29,137 nt of DNA from an uncultured Roseateles sp. Its GTDB lineage: Bacteria > Pseudomonadota > Gammaproteobacteria > Burkholderiales > Burkholderiaceae. The position numbers and the translations under genes were made by a program. The notes beneath the pieces were generated by a model that saw only the letters and a program-made list of their open reading frames with translations, made no database searches and had not been told where the DNA came from. Where the stretch lies: positions 1 to 29,137 of the forward strand of contig CAMPJJ010000071.1 in assembly GCA_946886855.1 (NCBI GenBank), given 5' to 3'. Of this stretch, positions 16,149-26,201 are shown piece after piece (positions within the stretch are counted from its first letter, which is position 1; the number at the start of each line of letters is the position of its first letter).

Positions 16149-18140
16149 ATGCCCAAGAATTCGAGCGCCTTGATGCGCGCACTGGCCGGCGCGATGCTGT
16201 GCCTGCCCTTGGTGTCGATGTCCGCGTCGCCGGCGTCGGGGCAAGCTCCCGACGAATCGCAGGCGAAGGCAAAGCCGCGGATCGCAGCCTTGAATAACGG
16301 CACCGCTTTCCGCGGCGTCATGACCTTAGCCGTCGATCTCACCGACACGCGCCGGCGGATCGTGACGGTCCAGCAGCGCATTCCCGTGCAGCGCGCGGGC
16401 GAGATGACGCTGCTCTATCCGCAGTGGGAGACGGGCAGCCACGCGCCCTCGATTTCCGCGCACCGCCTGGCGGGGCTGGTCATCAAGGCCGACGGCAAGA
16501 CGCTGCCGTGGCGGCGCGATCCGGCGCGGGTGCACGCCTTCCGCGTCGTCGTGCCCGCGGGTGCGCAAGCGCTCGACCTGAGCTTCCAGTACTTGGCGCC
16601 GCTCAGCCGCGACCCCTCGGCGACGATCGTCGAGGGCTTCGTCGGCGTCTACTGGAATCGGATGCTCATGTACCCGTCGGGTTGGAAGGCCAGCGACCTG
16701 CCGGTGCAGGCGACGATCAAGCTGCCTGCGGGCATGGTTCCGGCCACCGCCTTGTCCCGCGTGGCCGATGGCGACCGGGTCCGCTTCGAGCCGGTGTCGC
16801 TCGATCGACTCATCGATTCGCCGGTGTTCGCGTCTCGCCACGCGGTCACCCGGGAGATCCCCGGCGGTGCGCGTCCCGTGCGTGCCCACTGGCTCGCCGC
16901 GGACGCCGAGGTCCTCAGGAACGTCGACCGCTTCGACGGCAGGATGCAGGCGGTCCAACGCGAGACGGAAGCGATCTTCGGTGCACCGCCGTTCAAGCGC
17001 TACGACTACCTGATCGCGCTCGACGACCGGCTGCCGGGTCCCGGCGGCATCGAGCACGCCGACTCGGGCGAGGTCGTGCTGCCCGCAAACCTGTTGTCCG
17101 AGCCAACCGAGTCGGCGCCCCTCATCGACGTCATTCCGCACGAGCTCATCCATGCATGGAACGGCTTGTGGCGTGTGCCGGCGGACATGGCCGTGTCCAC
17201 GCCGAACGAGCCGTTCACCGGCACGCTGCTGTGGGTCTACGAAGGCCAGACCGAGTTCTGGTCGCGTGTGGTCGCGGCGCGCTCGGGACTGCGGACGGTC
17301 GAGCAGACGCTGGGCGCGCTCGCCCTGGATGCGGCCATCGTCCAGCACCGCGCCGGCCGTCAGTGGAAATCGCTGGCCGACAGCGCCAACGACCCATTGA
17401 TCCAGGACGGCACCGTGTATTGGCGCGACTGGCAGCGGCGCGAGGACTACTACATCGAAGGCGTGCTGTTCTGGCTCGACATCGATGCGCGGCTGCGCCA
17501 GTGCAGCCAGGGCGCCCGGGGCCTGGACGACTTCGCCACGCGCTTCTTCAGCGCGGCGGACCAGAAGCCGGGCGAGCGGCAGCGACCCTATTCGGAAGCT
17601 GATGTCGTCGCGACGCTCGATCGCGTCTGCCCCGGTCCGTGGGCGGGGACGCTGCGCAAGAAACTTGATGCGCACGATGACGACGGCGTGCTCGACGGCC
17701 TCGCCGCGCACGGCTGGCGCCTGGTATTCCGCGACACGCCAACGGAGTACCTCCGCCTGTACGAGGCCAGCGACGGCGTGCTCGACCTGACGTGGTCGGT
17801 GGGCATGACGGTGACCAAGGACGGCCGGGTGAAGGCTGCGACTTGGAACGGCCCCGCTTTCCGCGCGGGCATCGTGCCGGGCACGCGGCTGAAGACGGTC
17901 AACGATGAACCCTACAGCGCGGAACGCCTCATGGCCGCGGTCGCTGCTGCTGCCAAACAAGGCGGTCTGCGGATGGGCATCCTGGTCGACGGGAATCAGG
18001 AGACCGTGACGGTCGAGGCCTCTGGAAGCCTGCGTTACCCCGCGTTGGAACGCATCGAAGGCACGCGGGATTCGCTGTCGACGCTGCTGGCACCGCGTCG
18101 GCCAGGCGTGCACGTCGAGACATCCCCTGCGGGACGTTGA
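16149..18140 (+). CDS. Exported M61-family metallopeptidase with PDZ-like domain
   Basis: This is a 663-residue predicted periplasmic zinc peptidase of the M61 (glycyl aminopeptidase-like) family. From the ATG at 16149 it has a signal peptide (MPKNSSALMRALAGAMLCLPLVSMS, cleavage near SGQA at about 33). An N-terminal beta domain with YPQWETGSHAP is followed by the gluzincin site HELIH (331-335) in HELIHAWNGLW, with the third zinc ligand Glu365 in WVYEGQTEFW. The C-terminal part (about 540-625) looks like a PDZ domain (VTKDGRVKAATWNGPAFRAGIVPGTRLKTVNDE). Upstream in-frame ATGs would bury the signal. A weak promoter-like pair TTCGTT-N18-TACAAA sits at 16074-16103. It stands alone between lipA and a convergent efflux operon. 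The substrate is unknown. Confidence 0.85.
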   Translation: MPKNSSALMRALAGAMLCLPLVSMSASPASGQAPDESQAKAKPRIAALNNGTAFRGVMTLAVDLTDTRRRIVTVQQRIPVQRAGEMTLLYPQWETGSHAPSISAHRLAGLVIKADGKTLPWRRDPARVHAFRVVVPAGAQALDLSFQYLAPLSRDPSATIVEGFVGVYWNRMLMYPSGWKASDLPVQATIKLPAGMVPATALSRVADGDRVRFEPVSLDRLIDSPVFASRHAVTREIPGGARPVRAHWLAADAEVLRNVDRFDGRMQAVQRETEAIFGAPPFKRYDYLIALDDRLPGPGGIEHADSGEVVLPANLLSEPTESAPLIDVIPHELIHAWNGLWRVPADMAVSTPNEPFTGTLLWVYEGQTEFWSRVVAARSGLRTVEQTLGALALDAAIVQHRAGRQWKSLADSANDPLIQDGTVYWRDWQRREDYYIEGVLFWLDIDARLRQCSQGARGLDDFATRFFSAADQKPGERQRPYSEADVVATLDRVCPGPWAGTLRKKLDAHDDDGVLDGLAAHGWRLVFRDTPTEYLRLYEASDGVLDLTWSVGMTVTKDGRVKAATWNGPAFRAGIVPGTRLKTVNDEPYSAERLMAAVAAAAKQGGLRMGILVDGNQETVTVEASGSLRYPALERIEGTRDSLSTLLAPRRPGVHVETSPAGR

Positions 18141-18155
18141 GCGCGGGCTCTCCAC

Positions 18156-18191
18156 GATGCAGGAGGCCTCCCTCCGGGAACCTCCAGCATC
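18156..18191. terminator. Hairpin between convergent peptidase and NodT genes
   Basis: Arms GATGC-A-GGAGG and CCTCC-A-GCATC pair with one A-A mismatch around a 14-base loop. It lies 15 bases after the peptidase stop, in the 123-base gap before the convergent efflux gene. There is no long T-run on either strand, so bidirectional or factor-assisted termination is plausible but unproven. Confidence 0.45.
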
Positions 18192-18222
18192 ATTCCGGCC
18201 CCAGTGAAACTCGCTGGTCGCG

Positions 18223-18258
18223 GGCCTTGGCCTTGGCGTTCACGTTCGCGTTCGCATC
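18223..18258. repeat. Degenerate hexanucleotide tandem repeat
   Basis: Six consecutive hexamers GGCCTT, GGCCTT, GGCGTT, CACGTT, CGCGTT, CGCATC lie just downstream of the outer-membrane lipoprotein stop codon. A different minus-strand frame reads through them as an alternating Ala/Asn and Ala/Lys tail (NANVNAKAKA). It may be a low-complexity remnant of a former C-terminus or a slippage-prone tract. Confidence 0.55.
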
Positions 18259-18263
18259 CGGGG

Positions 18264-19730
18264 TCAAGCCGGCGTCCAGCGCCCCGCCACGTTCTTCAGC
18301 AGCAGGTTGATCGCCGCCAGTTGCCGGTTGCGCACCGAGAGCAGCGACGCCTCCGCGTTGAAGGCGCTGTTCTGCGCGGTCGTGACGTCCAGGAAGGACA
18401 CCGTGCCCGCGCGGTACTGGTCGGTCACCAACTCGAGATTGCGGTGCGCGGCGTCCAGCGCCTCCTGCTGCAGCCGCGCTTCTTCGCGCAGGTGGTCGGT
18501 GAGGATCAGGTTGTCCTCGACCTCCTGCAGCGCCGTCAGCACCGTCTGGCGGTAGGTCGAGGTGGCGACCTCGGCGCTGGTGCGCGCCTGCGCGCTCGCC
18601 AGCTTGCGCTGGCCGCCGTCGAAGATCGCCTGCGCCAGCGAGGGACCCAGCGACCAGAAGAGGTTGGGCGCGGAGAGCAGGTCGCTCAGCGTGCTGTTGC
18701 GATAACCGGCGCTGCCAGACAAGGTCAGCGAGGGGAAATACGCCGCGTCGGCGACGCCGATCTGCGAGTACGCCGCCGCGACGCGCCGCTGCGCGGCGGC
18801 GATGTCGGGGCGGCGTTCCAGCAACTGCGAGGGCAGCATCTCGGGCACCGAGGGCGGCTTCGGCAGCGTCGCGCTTTTCGTCAGGTCCAGCGCCGATGGC
18901 GGCAGGCCCAGCAGCACCGCGATGGCGTGCTCCAGCTGGCCGCGTGTGGAACGTGTCTCCAGCAGCTGCGCCTCGGCCGAGCGCAGTTGCGTCTGCGCCT
19001 GCAGCACGTCGCTGCGGGCGGCGACGCCGCTCTGGTAACGCGCCTGCGTCAGGTCGAGGAAGCGCTGATACGACTTCACGCTGCGGTCGTACAGCGCTTC
19101 CTGCGCCTCCGCCGTCCGCAGCGAGAAGTAGGTCTGCGCCAGCGTCGCCTGCGCGCTCAGACGCGCCGCGGCGAGATCGTCGGCGCTCGCCTGCAGCGAG
19201 GCGTTCGCGCCTTCGCTCGCCAGGCGCAGGCGGCCCCAGAGGTCGGGCTCCCAGCTGGCGTTCAGCGAAGCCTGCACGCTGTTGGTCGGTCCGCGATTGA
19301 TCGAGCCGTTGGTGACGTTGCCGTCGGGACTCTTGCTGCGCGTGCCGGAAAAGCCGGCGGAGAGCGTCGGGAAGAGCGCGGAGCGGCTCGCCTCCAGCGC
19401 GGCGCGGGCGCCTTCCACCTGCGCGACCGCCGCCTTCAGGTTCTCGTTGCCGATGACCAGCCGGTGCTGCAGGTCGTTGAGGACCGGGTCGTCGAACAGC
19501 ATCCACCACTGTTCGGGCACCGGCTCGGCGGCAGCGGGACGCGCCTGTTTCCAGAGCGCGTCCTCCTTGAACTGCGCCGGCGCGGCGACCGGCGCCGGCG
19601 GGTCGACGCGCGTCACCGCGCAGCCGCTCATCAAGGCGATGAGCGCCGTCATCGCCGCTGCCGCCGCGATCGTGTGGAGGGCGGCCGTGCGCGGACGCGC
19701 GGCGGAGACGGAGGAGGCGTTCTTCTTCAT
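18264..19730 (-). CDS. NodT-family RND efflux outer-membrane lipoprotein
   Basis: This is the TolC-like outer-membrane channel of the efflux operon. From ATG 19730 the 488-residue precursor has a lipoprotein signal ending ALMSGC, with Cys37 as the lipidation site. It is followed by two OEP-type repeats of long alpha-helices and beta strands typical of the NodT/OprM family (WWMLFDDPVLNDLQHRLV, SLNASWEPDLWGRLRL, GVAARSDVLQAQTQL, YFPSLTLSGSAGYRNS, AGTVSFLDVTTAQNSAFNAEASLLSVRNRQLAAINLLLKNVAGRW). An in-frame ATG at 19766, three bases after the pump gene stop, would add 12 residues made of a tandem repeat; the true start is undecided. It is last in the operon mdtA-mdtB-mdtC-nodT. Confidence 0.92.
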   Translation of the reverse strand: MKKNASSVSAARPRTAALHTIAAAAAMTALIALMSGCAVTRVDPPAPVAAPAQFKEDALWKQARPAAAEPVPEQWWMLFDDPVLNDLQHRLVIGNENLKAAVAQVEGARAALEASRSALFPTLSAGFSGTRSKSPDGNVTNGSINRGPTNSVQASLNASWEPDLWGRLRLASEGANASLQASADDLAAARLSAQATLAQTYFSLRTAEAQEALYDRSVKSYQRFLDLTQARYQSGVAARSDVLQAQTQLRSAEAQLLETRSTRGQLEHAIAVLLGLPPSALDLTKSATLPKPPSVPEMLPSQLLERRPDIAAAQRRVAAAYSQIGVADAAYFPSLTLSGSAGYRNSTLSDLLSAPNLFWSLGPSLAQAIFDGGQRKLASAQARTSAEVATSTYRQTVLTALQEVEDNLILTDHLREEARLQQEALDAAHRNLELVTDQYRAGTVSFLDVTTAQNSAFNAEASLLSVRNRQLAAINLLLKNVAGRWTPA

Positions 19731-19733
19731 CGG

Positions 19734-19769
19734 GGTCTGCATGTCGCTCTGCATGTCTGTCTGCATGTC
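19734..19769 (-). repeat. Three 12-base tandem repeats, each with an in-frame ATG
   Basis: Reading the minus strand, units GACATGCAGACA, GACATGCAGAGC and GACATGCAGACC follow one another directly after the mdtC-like stop codon. Each unit holds an ATG in the frame of the outer-membrane lipoprotein gene (19766, 19754, 19742), with a fourth ATG at 19730. Copy-number change would keep the frame while altering the number of possible start codons. Confidence 0.85.
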
Positions 19770-22700
19770 TCAGCCCTGCAGGGTCGGAGCCGCGGGGGGC
19801 TCGGGATTCATCGGGGGCGCGGCCTTCGCGGTGCGCTTGGCCGCGCGGCGTTTCATCACGCGCTGGCGCAGCCGCTCCATCGTCACGAAGACGACCGGCG
19901 TGGTGTACAGCGTGAGCACCTGGCTCAGGATCAGGCCGCCGACGATGGCGATGCCCAGCGGCTTGCGCAGCTCGGCGCCGTCGCCGCTGCCCAGCGCCAG
20001 CGGCACGGCGCCGAAGATCGCGGCGAAGGTCGTCATCAGGATAGGACGCAGCCGCAGCTTGGCGGCGCGGAAGATCGCCGCGCCGGCCGTCAGGTGCGCC
20101 GTGGTCCGCTGCCGTGCGATGGCGAAGTCGATCATCATGATCGCGTTCTTCTTGACGATGCCGATCAGCAGGATCACGCCGATCAACGCGATGATGGAGA
20201 ACTCCGTGTTGAACATCATCAGCGCCAGCAGCGCGCCCACGCCCGCCGACGGCAGCGTGGAGAGGATGGTCACCGGGTGGACCAGGCTCTCGTAGAGCAT
20301 GCCCAGCACCAGGTAGATCGCGATGATGGCCGCGCCGATCAGGAGGGGCTGCGACTTGAGCGCGTCCTGGAAGGCGTTGGCGGTGCCCGCGAAGGTGCCG
20401 CGCACCGACACGGGCACGCCCAGCTCCGACATCGCGTTGTTGATCGCGTCCGTGGCCTGCGACAGCGACACGCCTTCCGGCAGGTTGAAGCTGATCGTCG
20501 ACGCGGGCGAGCCGCTCTGGTGGTTCACCGACAGCGGGGTGTTGGTCGTCTCGACGCGGCTGAAGGCCGACAGCGGCACCTGCGCGCCGGAGCTGCTCGT
20601 GACGTAGAGCTTGCGCAGCGTCTCCGGACCCTGGAGGTATTGCGGCGCCAGCTCCATCACCACGCGGTACTGGTTCAGCGGGTTGTAGATGACGCCGACC
20701 TGGCGCTGGCCGAAGGCGTTGTTCAGCGTCGTGTCGATGGTGCTCACCGTCACGCCCAGGCGCGCCGCCGCGTCGCGGTCGATGACGAGGGAGGTCTGCA
20801 CGCCCTTGTCCTGCTGGTCGGTGTTGACGTCGGTCAGGTCCGGCAGCTGCGAGAGCGCGTTGCGCACACGCGGTTCCCATTCGCGCAGCACCTCGAGGTC
20901 GTCCGCCTGCAACGTGAACTGGTACTGCGCGTTGGCCTGCCGGCCGCCGATGCGGATGTCCTGCACCGGCACCAGGAACAGGTTGGCGCCGGGCTCGTGC
21001 GCCATCTTGTCGCGCAGCCGGTTCACGACCTGGTCGGCCGAGACCTTGCGCTCCTTCAAGGGCTTGAGCGTGATGTAGAAGTTGGCGCCGTTGCGTTGAC
21101 CGCCGCCGGTGTTGCCGTTGACGTTCTCGACCGCCGGATCGGACAGGATGATCTCCATGAAGCGGTCCACCCGCTTGCGCATCATCTCGAAGGAGCTGCC
21201 CTGGTCCGCCTGCACGCCGCCGATCAGCACCCCCGTGTCCTGCTGCGGGAAGAAGGTCTTGGGGATCGCGCCGTAGAGATGCACGTTCAGCGCGACCACC
21301 GCCACCAGCGACAGCAACGCCACCGGCTGGTGCCGCAGCGTCCACATCAGCGAGCGGCGATAGCCGCGCGCCAGCCCGCGATTGAAGCGTCCGGCGGCGC
21401 GCGCGAACCAGCCCTTGGGCTTGGTGGCGGCGCCGGGCTCCGGTTCCTTGCGCGGCTTGAGCACGCGCGAGGCCATCATGGGCGTCGTCGTCAGCGACAC
21501 GATCATCGACACCAGGATGGAGGCCGACAGCACGACGGCGAACTCTCGGAACAGGCGCCCGACGACGCCGCCCATCAGCAGGATGGGAATGAACACCGCC
21601 ACCAGCGACAGGCTGATCGAGATCACCGTGAAGCCGATCTCGCGCGCGCCGCGCAACGCGGCCTCGACAGGCTGCAGCCCCTGTTCGATGTAGCGGGTGA
21701 TGTTCTCGAGCACGACGATCGCGTCGTCGACGACGAAGCCGGTGGCCACCGTCAGCGCCATCGCCGAGAGGTTGTCCAGGCTGTAGCCGCACAGGTACAT
21801 CACGCCGAAGGTGCCGGCCAGCGACACCGGCACGGCGACCGCGGGCAGCAGCGTCGCGCGCCAGCTGCGCAGGAAGAGCAGCACGACGAGGATGACCAGG
21901 CCGACGGCGATCGCCATCGCGCGCTGCACCTCGTCCAGCGAGGCGCGGATGGTCGGCGTGCGGTCGCTGATGACCTTGAGGTCGATCGCCGGCGGGATCG
22001 AGGCCTGCAGGCGCGGGAGCAGCTCGCGCACGTGCCGGACCGTCTCGATGATGTTGGCGCCGGGTTCCTTCTGGATGAACAGCAGGATGGCCGGCTGGCC
22101 ATTGGAGGCGCCGTAGTTGCGCACGTCCTGGACCGAGTCGCTCACGTCCGCGACGTCGCGCAGCCGCAGCGCGGCGCCGTCGCGGTAGGACAGGACCACC
22201 GGCGCGTACTCGGACGCGGTGCGCGCCTGGTCGTTCGCGCCGACCTGCCAGTAGCGGCCCGACTGCTCGACCGCGCCCTTCGGCCGGTTGGCGTTGGTGT
22301 TGGTGATGGCCTGGCGCACCTGGTCCAGCGAGATGCCGTTGGCCGCCAGCTTGTCCGGGTTGAGCTCGACCCGCACCGCCGGCAGCGCGCCGCCGCCGAC
22401 GTTGACCTGCCCGACGCCGCCGACCTGCGCCAGCCGTTGCGCCAGCACCGTCGACGCGGTGTCGTACATCTGGCCGCGCGTCAGCGTCTGCGAGGTCAGC
22501 GCCAGGATCATGATCGGCGCGTCGGCCGGGTTGACCTTGCGGTAGGTCGGATTGCTCGGCATGCCGGTGGGCAGCAGCGTGCGTGCCGCGTTGATCGCGG
22601 CCTGCACGTCGCGCGCGGCGCCGTCGATGTCGCGGCTGAGGTCGAACTGCAGCGTGACGTTGCTGGAGCCGAGCGAGGAGCGCGAGGTGATCTCGGTGAC

Positions 22701-22928
22701 GCCGGCGATGCTGCCGAGCGCGCGCTCCAGCGGCGTCGCGACGGTGGCGGCCATCGTGTCCGGGCTCGCGCCCGGCAGCGAGGCGGACACCGAGATCGTC
22801 GGGAAGTCCACCTGCGGCAGCGGCGCGATCGGCAGGAAGTGATAGCCGAGCATCCCCGCCAGCGCGATGCCGATCGTGATCAGCGTCGTCGCGACCGGCC
22901 TCGCGATGAACGGCGCTGAAATATTCAT
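19770..22928 (-). CDS. mdtC: RND efflux pump subunit, MdtC/MuxC type
   Basis: This is an inner-membrane proton-driven RND drug transporter. The 1052-residue product starts [17 protein letters not shown] and has the usual 12-helix RND layout with two large periplasmic loops. The proton-relay helix carries the Asp pair in [15 protein letters not shown], and TM10 carries the Lys of [14 protein letters not shown]. In the MdtBC/MuxBC pumps two different RND proteins form a heterotrimer; known substrates of the E. coli pump include novobiocin and bile salts. The ATG at 22928 overlaps the mdtB-like stop (ATGA). The frame is open upstream, but that stretch overlaps the mdtB 3' end and is not used. 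The B versus C label follows gene order and is less sure than the family. Confidence 0.94.
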   Translation of the reverse strand: MNISAPFIARPVATTLITIGIALAGMLGYHFLPIAPLPQVDFPTISVSASLPGASPDTMAATVATPLERALGSIAGVTEITSRSSLGSSNVTLQFDLSRDIDGAARDVQAAINAARTLLPTGMPSNPTYRKVNPADAPIMILALTSQTLTRGQMYDTASTVLAQRLAQVGGVGQVNVGGGALPAVRVELNPDKLAANGISLDQVRQAITNTNANRPKGAVEQSGRYWQVGANDQARTASEYAPVVLSYRDGAALRLRDVADVSDSVQDVRNYGASNGQPAILLFIQKEPGANIIETVRHVRELLPRLQASIPPAIDLKVISDRTPTIRASLDEVQRAMAIAVGLVILVVLLFLRSWRATLLPAVAVPVSLAGTFGVMYLCGYSLDNLSAMALTVATGFVVDDAIVVLENITRYIEQGLQPVEAALRGAREIGFTVISISLSLVAVFIPILLMGGVVGRLFREFAVVLSASILVSMIVSLTTTPMMASRVLKPRKEPEPGAATKPKGWFARAAGRFNRGLARGYRRSLMWTLRHQPVALLSLVAVVALNVHLYGAIPKTFFPQQDTGVLIGGVQADQGSSFEMMRKRVDRFMEIILSDPAVENVNGNTGGGQRNGANFYITLKPLKERKVSADQVVNRLRDKMAHEPGANLFLVPVQDIRIGGRQANAQYQFTLQADDLEVLREWEPRVRNALSQLPDLTDVNTDQQDKGVQTSLVIDRDAAARLGVTVSTIDTTLNNAFGQRQVGVIYNPLNQYRVVMELAPQYLQGPETLRKLYVTSSSGAQVPLSAFSRVETTNTPLSVNHQSGSPASTISFNLPEGVSLSQATDAINNAMSELGVPVSVRGTFAGTANAFQDALKSQPLLIGAAIIAIYLVLGMLYESLVHPVTILSTLPSAGVGALLALMMFNTEFSIIALIGVILLIGIVKKNAIMMIDFAIARQRTTAHLTAGAAIFRAAKLRLRPILMTTFAAIFGAVPLALGSGDGAELRKPLGIAIVGGLILSQVLTLYTTPVVFVTMERLRQRVMKRRAAKRTAKAAPPMNPEPPAAPTLQG

Positions 22929-25900
22929 CGCAGGTCTCCGCCGGGACCTGGCGATCCGACCGGTCCCGCAGGAGCGATCGGGCCGACCGGACCGATGGGC
23001 CCGGCAGGGTCGGCGATCTGCGGCGCGTCGGGGCCGCGGCGTTCCTCGGCGTCGCGCGTCGCGCGCTTCACGCCGCGGCGCTCGCGCCAACGCTGCGCCA
23101 TGCGCGCGAAGCCCAGGTAGATCACCGGCGTCGTGAACAGCGTCAGCAGCTGGCTCACGATCAGGCCGCCGACCATGGTCACGCCCAGCGGATGCCGCAG
23201 CTCATGACCGACGCCGCTCCCCAGCATCAGCGGCAGCGCGCCCAGCAGCGCGGCCATCGTCGTCATCAGGATGGGACGGAAGCGCAGCAGCGACGCCTGG
23301 TGGATCGCGGCGCGCGGTTCCAGCCCCTGTTCGCGTTCGGCCTCGAGCGCGAAGTCGATCATCATGATCGCGTTCTTCTTGACGATGCCGATCAGCAGCA
23401 CGATGCCGATGATCGCGATGATCCCGAGGTCCAGCCCGCCGAGCAGCAGCGCCAGCAGCGCGCCGACGCCGGCCGACGGCAGGGTCGACAGGATGGTGAC
23501 CGGATGGATGTAGCTCTCGTAGAGCACGCCCAGCACGATGTACATCGTGACCACCGCCGCCAGGATCAGGAACAGCGTGCTCGACAGCGAGTTGCTGAAG
23601 GCCTCCGCCGCGCCCTGGAAGCTGGTCTCGACGCTGAGGGGCAGGTCGAGCTTGGCCTGTTCGGACTTGATCGCCGTGACGGCGTCGCCGAGGGCGACGC
23701 CCGGTGGCAGGTTGAACGAGATCGTCGCCGCCGGGAACTGCGCGACGTGGTTGATCGCCAGCGCGGCGGGGCGCTCGACGATCTGCGCGACCGAGCTCAG
23801 CGGCACCTGCACCGAGGTGGTCGACGTGGTGCCGGTGGCGCCGGTCGTCGTCGTGCTGCCGGGCACGTACAGCCCTTCGAGCGCGCGCGGGCCGCTGCGG
23901 AACTCCGGCGCCGCCTCGAGCACGACGCGGTACTGGCTGGACTGCGTGTAGATCGTCGAGATCAGCCGTTGGCCGAAGGCGTTGTAGAGCGTCGTGTCGA
24001 TCGCCGCGATCGTCACGCCGAGCCGGCCCGCCGCCTCGCGGTCGATCTGCACCCAGGCCTGCAGGCCCTGGTTCTGCAGGTCGCTGGCGACGTCGGCCAG
24101 TTGCGGCAGCGCCTTGAGCCGCTCCAGCAGCTGGTCGTTGGCCTTCTGCAGGTCGCCGGAATCCGGCGAACTCAGCAGGAACTGGTACTGCGTCTTGGAG
24201 ATGCGGTCCTCGATCGTCAGGTCCTGCACCGGCTGCATGTAGGCGGTGATGCCCGGCACCTGCCGGTTCGCGTCGCCCAGCCGCGCGATGATCTCCGTCG
24301 CCGAGGCGTGGCGCGACGCGAACGGCTTCAGCGTGATCTGCATGCGGCCGGTGTTCAGCGACGCGTTGGCGCCGTCGACGCCGATGAAGGACGCGACGTG
24401 ATCGACGTCGGGATCCTTCAGGAAGACTTCGGCGAGCTTCTGCTGGCGCTCGCTCATCGCGTCGAACGAGGTGCTCTGCGTGGCCTCGGTGATGACCTGC
24501 AGCAAACCGGTGTCCTGCACCGGGAAGAAGCCCTTGGGCACGACGACGTACAGCAGCGCCGTCAGCGCCAGCGTCCCGAAGAAGCCCAGCAGCGTCAGCA
24601 CCGGGCGGTCCAGCACCCAGTCCAGGCCGCGGCCGTAGGCCTGGATCATGGCGTCGAACTTCTCGCCGAACCAGGTGCCGAGGCGCGAGTGCTTCTGCTC
24701 GGCCTCGGGCTTCAGCAGCCGCGCGCTCATCATCGGCGTCAGCGTCAGCGAGACGAAGGCCGAGATCAGGATGGACACGGCCAGCGTGATCGCGAACTCA
24801 TGGAACAGCCGGCCGACGACGTCGCCCATGAACAGCAGCGGGATCAGCACCGCGATCAGCGAGACCGTCAGCGAGATGATGGTGAAGCCGATCTGCTTCG
24901 ATCCCTTGATGGCCGCCTCCATCGGCGAGTCGCCCTCCTCGACGTAGCGGGCGATGTTCTCGATCATCACGATCGCGTCGTCGACGACGAAGCCGGTCGA
25001 GATGGTCAGCGCCATCAGCGTGAGGTTGTTGATCGAGAAGCCGGCCAGGTACATCACGCCGAAGGTGCCGATCAGCGACAGCGGCACCGCGACGCTGGGG
25101 ATCAGCGTGGCGCTGCCGCTGCGCAGGAACAGGAAGATCACCGCCACCACCAGCACGATCGCGAGCAGCAGCTCGATCTCGGTGTCGTCGACCGAGGCGC
25201 GGATCGTCGTCGTGCGGTCGGACAGGATCTGCACGTCGACGGACGCGGGCAGCGTGCCCTGCAGCTTGGGCAGCAGCGCCTTCACGCGGTCGACGGTCTG
25301 GATCACGTTGGCGCCCGGCTGGCGCTGCACGTTCAGGATCACGCCGGGCGTGGTGTCGGCCCAGGCGGCCAGGCGCAGGTTCTCGGCGTCGTCGACGATC
25401 TCCGCGACGTCGCTCAGGCGAAGCGGGTTGCCGTTCTTCCAGGCGATGATCAGGTTCTGGTATTCGGCGGCGGAGCGCAGCTGATCGTTGGCGTCGATCG
25501 TCGACGCGCGCTGCGAGCCGTCGAAGCTGCCCTTGGCCTGGTTGACGTTGGCCGACGCAATGGCGCTGCGCACGTCGTCCAGGGACATGCCCAGCGCCGC
25601 CAGTGCGCGGGGGTTGGCCTGGATGCGCACAGCGGGACGCCGGCCGCCGGCGATGCTCACCAGGCCCACGCCGTCCACCTGCGACAGCTTGGGCGCGAGC
25701 CGGTTCTCGACCAGATCGTGGACCTTGATCACCGGCAGCGACGGCGAAGTCACCGCGATCGTCATCACCGGCGCATCGGCCGGGTTGACCTTGCTGTAGA
25801 CCGGCGGCATCGGCAGGTCGCCGGGCAGCAGGTTGCTGCCGGCGTTGATCGCGGCCTGCACTTCCTGCTCGGCGACGTCCAGCGACAGGCCCAGCGAGAA

Positions 25901-26188
25901 GCGCAAGGTGATGACCGAGGCGCCACCCGAGCTCGACGAGGTCATCTGGCTCAGGCCCGGCATCTGGCCGAACTGGCGCTCCAGCGGCGCGGTGACCGTG
26001 GTGGAGATGACGTCGGGGCTCGCGCCCGGGTAGAGCGTCGTGACCTGGATCGTCGGGTAGTCGACCTCCGGCAGCGCGGACAGCGGCAGCAGGCGGTAGG
26101 CGAGCAGGCCGGCCAGCAGGATGGCCAGCATCAGCAGCGAGGTCGCGACCGGCCGCTCGATGAAGGGACGGGACGGATTCATGGCCAT
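22925..26188 (-). CDS. mdtB: RND efflux pump subunit, MdtB/MuxB type
   Basis: This is the first of two RND transporters in the operon and should pair with the downstream one. The 1087-residue product begins [19 protein letters not shown] (ATG 26182 is an alternative two codons in). Typical features are [11 protein letters not shown] in TM1/PN1, the Asp pair in [28 protein letters not shown], and [19 protein letters not shown]. It is about 45 residues longer than E. coli MdtB. The extra part is a cytoplasmic tail: a basic stretch ([19 protein letters not shown]), then a collagen-like Gly-Pro-x run ([16 protein letters not shown]). It begins 13 bases after the adaptor gene stop and overlaps the next pump gene by four bases. 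Confidence 0.95.
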   Translation of the reverse strand: MAMNPSRPFIERPVATSLLMLAILLAGLLAYRLLPLSALPEVDYPTIQVTTLYPGASPDVISTTVTAPLERQFGQMPGLSQMTSSSSGGASVITLRFSLGLSLDVAEQEVQAAINAGSNLLPGDLPMPPVYSKVNPADAPVMTIAVTSPSLPVIKVHDLVENRLAPKLSQVDGVGLVSIAGGRRPAVRIQANPRALAALGMSLDDVRSAIASANVNQAKGSFDGSQRASTIDANDQLRSAAEYQNLIIAWKNGNPLRLSDVAEIVDDAENLRLAAWADTTPGVILNVQRQPGANVIQTVDRVKALLPKLQGTLPASVDVQILSDRTTTIRASVDDTEIELLLAIVLVVAVIFLFLRSGSATLIPSVAVPLSLIGTFGVMYLAGFSINNLTLMALTISTGFVVDDAIVMIENIARYVEEGDSPMEAAIKGSKQIGFTIISLTVSLIAVLIPLLFMGDVVGRLFHEFAITLAVSILISAFVSLTLTPMMSARLLKPEAEQKHSRLGTWFGEKFDAMIQAYGRGLDWVLDRPVLTLLGFFGTLALTALLYVVVPKGFFPVQDTGLLQVITEATQSTSFDAMSERQQKLAEVFLKDPDVDHVASFIGVDGANASLNTGRMQITLKPFASRHASATEIIARLGDANRQVPGITAYMQPVQDLTIEDRISKTQYQFLLSSPDSGDLQKANDQLLERLKALPQLADVASDLQNQGLQAWVQIDREAAGRLGVTIAAIDTTLYNAFGQRLISTIYTQSSQYRVVLEAAPEFRSGPRALEGLYVPGSTTTTGATGTTSTTSVQVPLSSVAQIVERPAALAINHVAQFPAATISFNLPPGVALGDAVTAIKSEQAKLDLPLSVETSFQGAAEAFSNSLSSTLFLILAAVVTMYIVLGVLYESYIHPVTILSTLPSAGVGALLALLLGGLDLGIIAIIGIVLLIGIVKKNAIMMIDFALEAEREQGLEPRAAIHQASLLRFRPILMTTMAALLGALPLMLGSGVGHELRHPLGVTMVGGLIVSQLLTLFTTPVIYLGFARMAQRWRERRGVKRATRDAEERRGPDAPQIADPAGPIGPVGPIAPAGPVGSPGPGGDLR

Positions 26189-26201
26189 GGCCGGGCCCCG
26201 A

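Noticed and set aside
18190..21792. A 1200-codon minus-strand open frame overlapping NodT and MdtC in another frame
   Set aside because: Both overlapped proteins are complete and conserved; this frame is Arg/Ala/Gly-rich shadow coding.
18204..22919. A 1571-codon plus-strand open frame opposite the NodT and MdtC genes
   Set aside because: High GC and codon bias of the minus-strand genes leave the antisense frame open. The translation is an Arg/His/Asp/Gln/Val repeat-like mix without recognisable motifs.
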